DNA of 6,423 bases from Candidatus Eiseniibacteriota bacterium (GCA_014729455.1 WJJW01000402.1:1-6423); one strand, 5' to 3'. Numbered from the stretch's first letter, positions 1 through 5,512 are shown. The notes: generated from the letters alone by a model not told the origin. Program-made: numbers and translations.

Positions 1-627
1 ATCCTCGACGAGACCGCCCGGCTGAACCGGATCGTCGAATCGCTCCTGTCGTTCGCCAGGCCGGGAAAGCCGCAGCTCGCGGAGTCCCAGGTCGTGGAGA
101 CGATCCGCAAGGCGGTGGAGCTCCAGCAAGCCCGATGCGACGAGCTGGGGATCACGGTGGAGGTCAAGGTCCGGGGACGGATCCCGAAGATCTATCTCGA
201 TCCGGAGCAGATCACGCAGGTCCTCTTGAACGTCACGGGGAATGCGATCGAAGCGATGCCGTCCGGAGGGCGCCTGACGCTCGAATGCGTGGTCATCCGG
301 CGGCGGCCGCACCTGCGGAAGGGAACCGGGCAGCGGAAGACCGATCGGATCCGTTACGACCAGGCCGTGCCGATCCGGCGCTTCGTCCAGATCCGGATCG
401 CCGATACCGGCCGCGGGGTCCCGAAGGACGTCGCGCCCCGGGTGTTCGATCCGTTCTTCACCACGCGGCCGAAGGGGACCGGGCTCGGGCTGTCGATCTC
501 CCAGTCGATCATCAAGGAGCACGGCGGTTTCATCTCGCTGCGGTCGATCGAAAACAAGGGCGCGACGATCTCGATCGATCTTCCGGTCGAGAGGAGGATC
601 GCCGATCGCCGAAAGAGGGAACGTTGA
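1..627 (+). CDS. Sensor histidine kinase, C-terminal part (5' end outside window)
   Basis: The reading frame is open from base 1, so the gene begins upstream; the GTG at 94 is internal. The 208 visible residues begin in the last dimerisation helix (RLNRIVESLLSFARP, about 7-21), so the phospho-accepting His lies outside the window. They continue into a full HATPase_c domain: N box (NAIEAM, 81-86), G1 box (DTGRG, 135-139), F box (FDPFFTT, 149-155) and G2 box (GTGLGLS, 159-165). It should autophosphorylate and pass phosphate to the response regulator that starts one base after its stop. The soluble, PGKP-linked NtrB/AtoS-like core fits kinases paired with sigma-54 activators, such as flagellar FleS/FlgS. 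A basic stretch of about 25 residues (about 99-125, rich in Arg and Lys) between the N and G1 boxes is longer than in typical kinases. The input domain and signal cannot be judged. Confidence 0.93.
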   Translation: MLDETARLNRIVESLLSFARPGKPQLAESQVVETIRKAVELQQARCDELGITVEVKVRGRIPKIYLDPEQITQVLLNVTGNAIEAMPSGGRLTLECVVIRRRPHLRKGTGQRKTDRIRYDQAVPIRRFVQIRIADTGRGVPKDVAPRVFDPFFTTRPKGTGLGLSISQSIIKEHGGFISLRSIENKGATISIDLPVERRIADRRKRER

Positions 628-628
628 G

Positions 629-2014
629 ATGAGCAACACGATTCTGGTCGTCGACGACGAAGAGTCGATCCGCGTCTCGCTCGAAGCGGCCCTGACCGAT
701 GAGGAGACCCAGGTTCGGACCGCCTCCAGCGGAGTAGAGGCGCTGCGGATCCTCGATTCCGACCTCGTCGATCTGGTCCTGCTGGATCAGAAGCTCAAGG
801 AGTCGGAGGAGGACGGCATCGAGGTCCTCCGCGAGATCCGGTCCCGCCACCGGGAGATCGTCGCGATCATCATGACCGCCTACGGCCGGATCGACTCCGC
901 GGTCGAGGCGATCAAGCTGGGAGCGTTCCAGTACCTGACCAAGCCGGTCGACCTCGATCATCTGAAGGTGATCATCTCCTCGGCGCTCTCCACCGCGCAT
1001 CTCCAGCGGCACGTCGACACGCTCCAGCAGGACGTCGACAACTTGATGTCGCCGACCGACGTCTTCGGACCGAGCCGCAAGACGCAAGAGCTGCTCGAAC
1101 GGGTCGAGCTGGCCGCTTCCTCACCGACCTCGACGGTGTTGATCCGCGGCGAGACCGGGGTCGGCAAGGAGCTGGTCGCCCGGCAGATCCACCGATCGAG
1201 CCCGGTCGCGAAGGGGCCGTTCGTCGACTTCAACTGCAGCGCGGTTCCCGAGAACCTGATCGAATCGGAGCTGTTCGGTCACGAGAAGGGGGCCTTCACC
1301 GACGCGAAGGGGGTGAAGCGCGGTCTCTTCGAGATGGCGGACCGGGGCAGCCTCTTTCTCGACGAGATCGGGGAGATGCCGATGCCGATGCAGGCGAAGC
1401 TGCTGCGGGTCCTCGAGACGAAGTCGTTCCGCAAACTCGGCTCGACCGTCGATTGCCGCGTCCAGGTCCGGGTGATCGCCGCGACGAACAAGGACCTCTT
1501 CGAGGAGGTGCAGAAGGGTGCGTTCCGCGAAGACCTCTACTACCGCCTCGACGTCATCCCGATCGACGTTCCCCCGCTGCGGGAGCGGCCGGAGGATATC
1601 CCCGCCCTTGCGGAGATCTTCGTGGAACGGTTCAGCCGCGACCTCCGCCGCTCCACCCGCAAGATCTCCGACGGAGCGATGGAGATCCTCCGCTCCTACG
1701 CTTGGCCGGGGAACGTCCGGGAGCTGAAGAACATGATCGAGCGGCTCGTCCTGCTCACGCAGTCGACCGAGATCCTGCCCGAGCACCTGCCCGCCTCCCT
1801 TTCCGGATCGCGGCGCAGGAGGACCGAGATCGAAGAGCCGCGGCTCCTGTTCGCCGGAGAGGAGCTTCTGACGCTCGAGGAGGTCGAGCGCGCGGCGATC
1901 GTCCACACCCTCGAGCGGCTCAAAGGGAACAAGACCAAAGCGGCGGAGGTCCTGGGAATCAGCCGCCAGACCCTCCGAAGCAAGATCCGGGACGGCGACG
2001 GCGGAGGCGAATAG
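629..2014 (+). CDS. NtrC-family sigma-54-dependent response regulator (FleR/FlgR/AtoC-like)
   Basis: A complete 461-aa transcription activator. Receiver domain about 1-120: acidic pair D9/D10, phospho-acceptor D53, T83 and K105 are all present, so it should be phosphorylatable. AAA+ domain about 145-375: Walker A GETGVGKE (174-181), sigma-54 contact loop GAFTDA (221-226), Walker B LFLDE (242-246), candidate arginine fingers in FREDLYYRL (299-307) and WPGNVREL (359-366). A Fis-type HTH lies at about 418-455 (NKTKAAEVLGISRQTL). The ATG at 629 follows the kinase stop by one base, with AGAGGG about 9 bases upstream, so the two are probably translationally coupled. It would remodel sigma-54 holoenzyme; two matched sigma-54 promoters lie downstream, suggesting local targets. 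The contact loop ends DA instead of the canonical GA; the essential Phe and Thr are kept. A flagellar role is inferred from the neighbours, since the sequence alone does not distinguish FleR from other NtrC-type regulators. Confidence 0.96.
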   Translation: MSNTILVVDDEESIRVSLEAALTDEETQVRTASSGVEALRILDSDLVDLVLLDQKLKESEEDGIEVLREIRSRHREIVAIIMTAYGRIDSAVEAIKLGAFQYLTKPVDLDHLKVIISSALSTAHLQRHVDTLQQDVDNLMSPTDVFGPSRKTQELLERVELAASSPTSTVLIRGETGVGKELVARQIHRSSPVAKGPFVDFNCSAVPENLIESELFGHEKGAFTDAKGVKRGLFEMADRGSLFLDEIGEMPMPMQAKLLRVLETKSFRKLGSTVDCRVQVRVIAATNKDLFEEVQKGAFREDLYYRLDVIPIDVPPLRERPEDIPALAEIFVERFSRDLRRSTRKISDGAMEILRSYAWPGNVRELKNMIERLVLLTQSTEILPEHLPASLSGSRRRRTEIEEPRLLFAGEELLTLEEVERAAIVHTLERLKGNKTKAAEVLGISRQTLRSKIRDGDGGGE

Positions 2015-2036
2015 CGGTCAGGTTCTTGCCTGTCCG
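2015..2036. promoter_or_regulatory. Inverted repeat directly after the response regulator stop (terminator hairpin or enhancer dyad)
   Basis: CGGTCAGG (2015-2022), a 6-base loop, then CCTGTCCG (2029-2036): 7 of 8 positions pair, with one T-T mismatch. It starts at the first base after the stop. No T tract follows, so a classical intrinsic terminator is doubtful. Its centre is about 155 bp upstream of the predicted sigma-54 start site near 2182, a normal distance for an NtrC-type activator binding site. The sequence alone cannot decide between the two readings. Confidence 0.35.
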
Positions 2037-2155
2037 GATCTCCTCCGATCCGCCGCTGGCCAGTTCCCTCCCTCGCGCGGGGCGGGCCGTCCCCCCCGAC
2101 GCGGAGAGTCCTTGCCCCGCCTTGCGTTCCGGAATCGGGACGACCCCTCGCGGCA

Positions 2156-2171
2156 TGGCACGCAGGTTGCA
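2156..2171 (+). promoter_or_regulatory. Sigma-54 (RpoN) -24/-12 promoter
   Basis: TGGCACG, CAGG spacer, TTGCA: an exact match to the consensus TGGCACG-N4-TTGCA. The invariant GG (2157-2158) and GC (2169-2170) are separated by exactly 10 bases. The predicted start is near 2182, giving a leader of about 34 bases before the ATG at 2216. It lies in a non-coding gap and points at the next gene, which also carries a good ribosome site. The NtrC-type gene immediately upstream is the obvious candidate activator (inference). Confidence 0.92.
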
Positions 2172-2215
2172 CTGCGGAGACCGGACACCGTATCGGCGGG
2201 AAAGGGGGAAGCCCG

Positions 2216-2506
2216 ATGCAACGTTCCAGCCCGAGACCGTCCGCGCGGGGAGGGGAACCGAACCTGCCCGACCCGCTGCGGCGAAAGGTGATCCGGGAGA
2301 CGCTCGAGACGATGGCGAGGACCGAGCGGATCGCGCTGGCCCTCTTCCACTACGAGAAGATGGGGCCGACCGGGATCGCGGAGACCCTCCATCTGCCGCG
2401 GCAGACCGTCGATCGTCTCCTGGCGCTCGGAAGCGAGCAGCTCTCCGCCGCCCTGGAGCGGACGGAGGATCGGTTCCACGAGACGGATCGACGCGCTGCG
2501 GCGTAG
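2216..2506 (+). CDS. Small stand-alone sigma-70 region 4-like HTH protein
   Basis: A 96-aa protein. ATG 2216 is preceded by AAAGGGGGA (2201-2209) and lies about 34 bases downstream of a predicted sigma-54 start site, which supports this start. Residues about 28-80 look like sigma-70 region 4: ERIALALFHYEKM (37-49), then an HTH (about 51-71) with IAETLH (54-59). Aligned without gaps to the end of the FliA encoded in this window, about 15 of 51 residues are identical, including ER, AL, YE, M, I, ETLH and V. There is no room for region 2 or 3, so it cannot act as a sigma factor on its own. The usual acidic residue before the IA of the HTH is Gly here. The N-terminal 20 residues are Pro/Arg-rich and probably disordered. 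It may bind DNA or RNA polymerase, or compete with FliA; the function is unknown. Free-standing region 4-like proteins are known (YlxM, for example), but no membership in that family is claimed. Confidence 0.82.
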   Translation: MQRSSPRPSARGGEPNLPDPLRRKVIRETLETMARTERIALALFHYEKMGPTGIAETLHLPRQTVDRLLALGSEQLSAALERTEDRFHETDRRAAA

Positions 2507-2528
2507 GTCCGCGAGGCGCGGATCGTGG

Positions 2529-2545
2529 GGGCCGCCGGCCGGCCC
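2529..2545 (+). promoter_or_regulatory. GC-only hairpin abutting the CheB-like start codon
   Basis: GGGCCG (2529-2534), loop CCGGC, CGGCCC (2540-2545): a perfect 6-bp all-GC stem ending one base before ATG 2547. No recognisable Shine-Dalgarno sequence lies at normal spacing; the only G run (2527-2531) is partly inside the stem. Once folded it would occupy the ribosome landing area, so it could limit translation or make it depend on ribosomes arriving from the upstream gene. In GC-rich DNA such stems also arise by chance. Confidence 0.4.
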
Positions 2546-2546
2546 G

Positions 2547-3542
2547 ATGCGGTGCCTCGTCGCGAGCGGATCGTCCACCCTGATCGACCGGGTGGAGGAG
2601 CAGGTCGCGCGCGTCCTGCCGGGCGTGGAACTCCTGCCCCCGGCACGGACCGGCAGCGAGGTCGTGCGCCGGACCGGTCTCGAAGCGCCCGATCTCCTCT
2701 TCCTCGACCTGGAGCTGCCGCGGATGGACGGGCTGACGACCCTGCGCGCGCTCGCGGCCCCGCGCCCGCGCACGATCGTCCTGACTCCGGACACCCTCGA
2801 TGGGGGACGCGCCGCCTGGGACGCCCTTCGGATGGGGGCGCGCGATCTGCTCTCGAAGCGGGCGATCCAGCATGCCGACCGAGATCCGGAAGCGGACGCG
2901 TCGGTGGCGGCGGTCTTGCGCGGATCGCTCACCCCCTTCCTGCCGCCCGCCGCGCGGCGGGTCCTGCTCCGCAGCCGGCCCTCCGCGCCCGCAGAACTGG
3001 CCGACTCCGGTCTCCTGTTCCTGTCTTTGGGAACCGGTCGGCTCGTTCGGGCCGCCCGGTGCCTTCGTCGCCAGGCGGCCGGAATCCTCGCGCCGATCCT
3101 GGTCGATCTGGGGTCGAGCTCCCGCCTGACCCGCGGCCTCTGTGAGGGACTGGACCGGATGATCGATCTGCCGGTGCGGATCGCCGTCCGGGACGAGCGC
3201 CCCGTCCCCCGGCAGATCCTGGTGATCCCCGGCGGGTACCGGGCGCGGATCGACCGGGGGGACGGGCCGGTCCGTCTCGGGCTGGAGCGGGAACCGGTCC
3301 ACGGGGCCGCGGGCCCGCAGCGGCGTCGGACGCTGCGGGATCTCCTGGATCCCTCGCGCACCGGTGTCGCCGTCGCGATCGACACCCCGGCCGACCTGGT
3401 CGATCTGGAGTCGATCGCGCGGGAGGCGATCGACCGCCGCCGCCTCTTCCATCTGGTCGCCGGCTCCCCCACGGGTCCGAACCTGCCCCATCTCCGGACC
3501 GTCACCGCGCTGCGGATCCGCTCCTCCCGAATCCCGGCCTGA
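2547..3542 (+). CDS. CheB-like protein with degenerate receiver and methylesterase-like domains
   Basis: 331 aa, about the size of CheB (near 350). Receiver-like domain about 1-110: phospho-acceptor D54 (LFLDLELPRMDG), T80 and K104 are present, but the acidic pair after strand 1 is lost (VASGSS, 5-10). The C-terminal half (about 155-295) follows the CheB esterase layout: strand and turn LSLGTG (159-164), then ILVDLG (184-189), then QILVIPGGYRARI (223-235), matching the conserved CheB APGG-H segment. The catalytic Ser of the GASTGG motif aligns with Gly, the QHMP His is missing, and the LTGMG-DG segment is replaced by VAIDTPAD (276-283). It is therefore probably not an active methylesterase (inference from hand alignment). 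The start is supported by MRCLVA being strand 1 of the receiver. It lies 40 bases after the region 4-like gene, probably in the same sigma-54 transcript. It may be a structural or regulatory pseudoenzyme in chemotaxis or flagellar control. Confidence 0.78.
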   Translation: MRCLVASGSSTLIDRVEEQVARVLPGVELLPPARTGSEVVRRTGLEAPDLLFLDLELPRMDGLTTLRALAAPRPRTIVLTPDTLDGGRAAWDALRMGARDLLSKRAIQHADRDPEADASVAAVLRGSLTPFLPPAARRVLLRSRPSAPAELADSGLLFLSLGTGRLVRAARCLRRQAAGILAPILVDLGSSSRLTRGLCEGLDRMIDLPVRIAVRDERPVPRQILVIPGGYRARIDRGDGPVRLGLEREPVHGAAGPQRRRTLRDLLDPSRTGVAVAIDTPADLVDLESIAREAIDRRRLFHLVAGSPTGPNLPHLRTVTALRIRSSRIPA

Positions 3543-3564
3543 TCCTGCCCCGATCCCACCGGTC

Positions 3565-3585
3565 CGGAATCGACCGATCGTTCCG
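3565..3585. other. Hairpin shortly after the CheB-like gene (possible terminator)
   Basis: CGGAA (3565-3569), a bulged T, CGA (3571-3573), loop CCGA, TCG (3578-3580), TTCCG (3581-3585): eight base pairs, starting 23 bases after the stop at 3542. No T-rich tail follows, so intrinsic termination is uncertain. The position suits the end of the first sigma-54 transcript before the next promoter. Confidence 0.3.
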
Positions 3586-3602
3586 AATGGCGCATGAAGA
3601 TT

Positions 3603-3645
3603 GACCGCCGCGCGCGCCCTCTCGGCGGAAGACCCTCCGGCGGTC
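3603..3645. promoter_or_regulatory. Inverted repeat upstream of the second sigma-54 promoter (candidate activator site)
   Basis: GACCGCC (3603-3609) and GGCGGTC (3639-3645) form a perfect 7-base dyad 29 bases apart; a nearer GGCGG copy (3624-3628) can also pair with the left arm. The centre is about 115 bp upstream of the predicted start near 3740, in the usual range for sigma-54 activator binding. It shares only the core CGGTC with the dyad at 2015-2036, so a common activator motif is speculative. Confidence 0.3.
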
Positions 3646-3713
3646 GCGGGGGATCGACTTCGAACCGGTTGGACGCCAAGAGGCTGTCGAAATCGCAGAT
3701 CGATCCACGATTC

Positions 3714-3729
3714 GGGCACGCCGGTTGCA
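3714..3729 (+). promoter_or_regulatory. Sigma-54 (RpoN) -24/-12 promoter upstream of flhG
   Basis: GGGCACG, CCGG spacer, TTGCA, followed by TTT. GG (3715-3716) and GC (3727-3728) are separated by exactly 10 bases. Only the first base departs from the consensus (G for T). The 15-base core GGCACGC(A/C)GGTTGCA matches the promoter at 2157-2171 in 14 positions. Transcription should start near 3740, about 47 bases before the ATG at 3787, which rules out the longer in-frame start at 3601 for this transcript. A short GC stem (CCGCG 3740-3744 with CGCGG 3748-3752) sits at the start of the leader. Confidence 0.87.
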
Positions 3730-3774
3730 TTTCGCCCGACCGCGGCGCGCGGCCCGTCGGGGGCCATCGATGCC

Positions 3775-3781
3775 GGGGGGG
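3775..3781 (+). promoter_or_regulatory. Ribosome binding site that sets the flhG start
   Basis: A run of seven G (3775-3781) lies 5 bases before ATG 3787. Together with the sigma-54 promoter at 3714-3729 it supports 3787 as the start rather than the in-frame TTG at 3601, whose N-terminal 62 codons lie upstream of or over the promoter and give a low-complexity Arg/Pro/Ala-rich peptide. Confidence 0.6.
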
Positions 3782-3786
3782 ATCGA

Positions 3787-4680
3787 ATGGGACGAAGCCA
3801 TCGAGAAGAGCCGAGCCTGACGGTCGTCTGCACGGGAAGGCCCGGCGCCCCTCCGCTCCAGAGGCCCGAGGCCCGCACGATCGCGGTGGTGAGCGGCAAG
3901 GGAGGGGTCGGCAAGACCACGTTGGCCGCGAACCTGGCGATCGCCGTCCGCCGCCGGCAGCATCCGGTGCTTCTGGTGGACGGGGACTGGGGGATGGCCA
4001 ACGTCGATCTCCAGCTCTGGCTCTCCCCGCAGCACACCCTGCATCACGTCCTGACGGGCGAAAAGGGGATCGAGGAGATCGTGCTGACCGCGGACTCGGG
4101 AGTCCGGGTCCTGCCGGGGGCGTCGGGAGTGGAGGAGATGGCCAACCTCGACGAGGTCCGCTGTGAGCGGCTCCTCTGCTCCATCTCGGAGACCGTCGAC
4201 CGGCGGGATCTGATCCTCGTCGACACCCCGTCGGGGATCAACCGGATCGCGCTGCACCTGGCGCGCGCGGCCGACGAGGTCATCGTCGTGACGACGCCGG
4301 AGCCGTCCTCGCTCGCCGACGCATACGCGAGCTTGAAGCTGGTCGCCGATCCTCCGGGCGGAACCCGTCCGTGGATCGTGGTCAACCGCGCCGCCGATTC
4401 CGGCGAAGGACGGGAAGCGTACGAGAGGATCCGCGAGGTCTCCCGGAGCTTCCTGTCGGTCGAGCCCGCTCTCCTGGGGATCGTTCTGGAGGATCCCCGG
4501 GTCGGCTCGGCGATTCGCAGCCGGATGCCGATTCTGAAGCTCTACCCGAGGTCGACCGGTTCGAAGTGCATCGACCAACTGGCGAGCCGGCTCCTCGACA
4601 CGCACGAGCCGGAGCCGCTCGAGTCCGAAGACCCGCAGCGTCCACGAAAGATCGCGAACCTGGAGGATGCCCCCGCTTGA
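3787..4680 (+). CDS. flhG: FlhG/FleN-type ParA/MinD ATPase controlling flagellar number or placement
   Basis: 297 aa, a normal FlhG length. Deviant Walker A SGKGGVGKTT (36-45) carries the signature first Lys (K38). Switch I is DGDWGMANVD (65-74), equivalent to the usual DADLGLANVD. The switch II/Walker A' region is LVDTPSG (144-150), followed by VIVVTTPEPSSLADAY (165-180), typical of FlhG/MinD. Known family role: an ATP-dependent dimer that works with FlhF and with flagellar components or master activators to set flagellar number and position. fliA follows 45 bases downstream, supporting FlhG over MinD. The N-terminal 30 residues show no DQAxxLR-type motif, which in several FlhG proteins stimulates the FlhF GTPase, and no flhF is adjacent. 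The C-terminal 25 residues are Glu/Asp/Pro-rich. It may instead act as an antagonist of the upstream activator, as FleN does on FleQ (inference). Confidence 0.9.
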   Translation: MGRSHREEPSLTVVCTGRPGAPPLQRPEARTIAVVSGKGGVGKTTLAANLAIAVRRRQHPVLLVDGDWGMANVDLQLWLSPQHTLHHVLTGEKGIEEIVLTADSGVRVLPGASGVEEMANLDEVRCERLLCSISETVDRRDLILVDTPSGINRIALHLARAADEVIVVTTPEPSSLADAYASLKLVADPPGGTRPWIVVNRAADSGEGREAYERIREVSRSFLSVEPALLGIVLEDPRVGSAIRSRMPILKLYPRSTGSKCIDQLASRLLDTHEPEPLESEDPQRPRKIANLEDAPA

Positions 4681-4694
4681 GGGGACAGCAGGAA

Positions 4695-4716
4695 GGCCGG
4701 TCCCGCCGCACCGGCC
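4695..4716 (+). promoter_or_regulatory. Hairpin abutting the fliA Shine-Dalgarno
   Basis: GGCCGGT (4695-4701), an 8-base loop, ACCGGCC (4710-4716): a perfect 7-bp stem. The Shine-Dalgarno GGAGGTG (4717-4723) begins at the very next base, four bases before ATG 4726. It lies in the 45-base flhG-fliA gap. It could stabilise the 3' message end, keep the ribosome site exposed beside a fixed stem, or modulate FliA synthesis. No T tract follows, so termination is unlikely. Confidence 0.45.
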
Positions 4717-4725
4717 GGAGGTGCC

Positions 4726-5505
4726 ATGCCTGAGATGAACGCCCTGGCGAGACTGTCGCAGAACATCGTCCCGAAAGATGCGCCCAAGGCCGAGCGCGAG
4801 CGGGAGGCGTCGCTTCAACGGTACGCCCCGCTCGTGAAGTACGTCGTCGATCGGATCGCCACCACTCTGCCGAAGTCGATCGAGAAGGACGATCTCGTCA
4901 ACACGGCGATCATCGGGCTCTTCGATGCCCTCGAGAAATACGATCCGGAGCGCGGAACGAAGTTCGAGACCTACGCGATCTGGAGGATCAAGGGCGCGGT
5001 CCTCGATGAGTTGAGGAGCATGGACTGGGTGTCGCGGACCACGCGCCGGAAGGCCCGCAACCTCGAGCGCGTCTGCAATTCCCTCGACCAGAAGCTCGGG
5101 CGGACGGCGACGGAGGTGGAGATCGCCCGGGAGATGGGGATGACCCTGCACGAGCTGCTCCGTCTGATCGAAGAGGTGCGCGGGACGGTCGTCCTCTCGC
5201 TCGACCAGGCCGTGCCGGTCGACGAGGACCACGACCTGTCGGGGCTGGCGGACATGCTCGAGGACGAGCATGCCCCCGACGCCCTGCACCTGATCGAGGA
5301 GGAGGAGAACAAGGAGCTGCTTCTCGGCTCGATCAACAACCTCTCGGAGCAGGAGCGGCTCGTCGTGGCGCTGTACTACTACGAGGAGATGACCCTGAAG
5401 GAGATCGGGGAGACTCTGCACATTTCCGAATCGCGCGTTTCCCAGATCCACACGAAGGCGATCCTCCGCTTGCGCGGACGGCTGAAGAAGGTCTTCGCAG
5501 GCTGA
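4726..5505 (+). CDS. fliA: Flagellar sigma factor FliA (sigma-28)
   Basis: 259 aa, normal for the FliA/SigD/WhiG family. Region 2 about 30-103: LVKYVVDRIA, DLVNTAIIGLFDALEKYDP (56-74), KFETYAIWRIKGAVLDELRS (79-98) and DWVSR, the hallmark FliA core and -10 recognition segment. Region 3 about 105-165 (LGRTATEVEIAREMGMT). Region 4 about 200-255, with NNLSEQERLVVALYYYEEMT and HTH LKEIGETLHISESRVSQIH (224-242) for -35 recognition. It directs core RNA polymerase to late flagellar and chemotaxis promoters. ATG 4726 is preferred over the in-frame ATG 4735 because GGAGGTG ends at 4723. It lies downstream of flhG, probably on the same sigma-54 transcript, which would give the common sigma-54-then-sigma-28 cascade. 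No FlgM anti-sigma gene is visible here. Confidence 0.97.
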   Translation: MPEMNALARLSQNIVPKDAPKAEREREASLQRYAPLVKYVVDRIATTLPKSIEKDDLVNTAIIGLFDALEKYDPERGTKFETYAIWRIKGAVLDELRSMDWVSRTTRRKARNLERVCNSLDQKLGRTATEVEIAREMGMTLHELLRLIEEVRGTVVLSLDQAVPVDEDHDLSGLADMLEDEHAPDALHLIEEEENKELLLGSINNLSEQERLVVALYYYEEMTLKEIGETLHISESRVSQIHTKAILRLRGRLKKVFAG

Positions 5506-5512
5506 GGACGGG

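Noticed and set aside
94..96. GTG at 94 as start of the kinase
   Set aside because: The frame is open to base 1 and the upstream residues encode the end of the dimerisation helix, so the gene starts outside the window.
2016..2029. GG-N10-GC pair right after the activator stop as a third sigma-54 promoter
   Set aside because: The spacing fits, but the -24 element (CGGTCAG) and -12 element (TTGCC) match poorly, and the strong promoter lies 140 bp downstream.
1453..2583. Plus-strand frame overlapping the activator gene (376 codons)
   Set aside because: Out-of-frame shadow of the AAA+ and HTH coding region, running on through the promoter region; Arg/Pro/Ala-rich with no motif.
2547..3542. Calling this gene a functional cheB
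   Set aside because: The catalytic Ser and His positions and the receiver acidic pair are not found, so only CheB-like is supported.
3601..3786. N-terminal extension of flhG to the TTG at 3601
   Set aside because: The extension spans the sigma-54 promoter at 3714-3729, so it would not be on that transcript. The ATG at 3787 has a strong G-rich ribosome site and gives a normal FlhG length.
1959..4037. Long minus-strand open frame (692 codons)
   Set aside because: Antisense shadow over the region 4-like, CheB-like and flhG genes and both sigma-54 promoters; Arg/Pro/Gly-rich with no recognisable domain.
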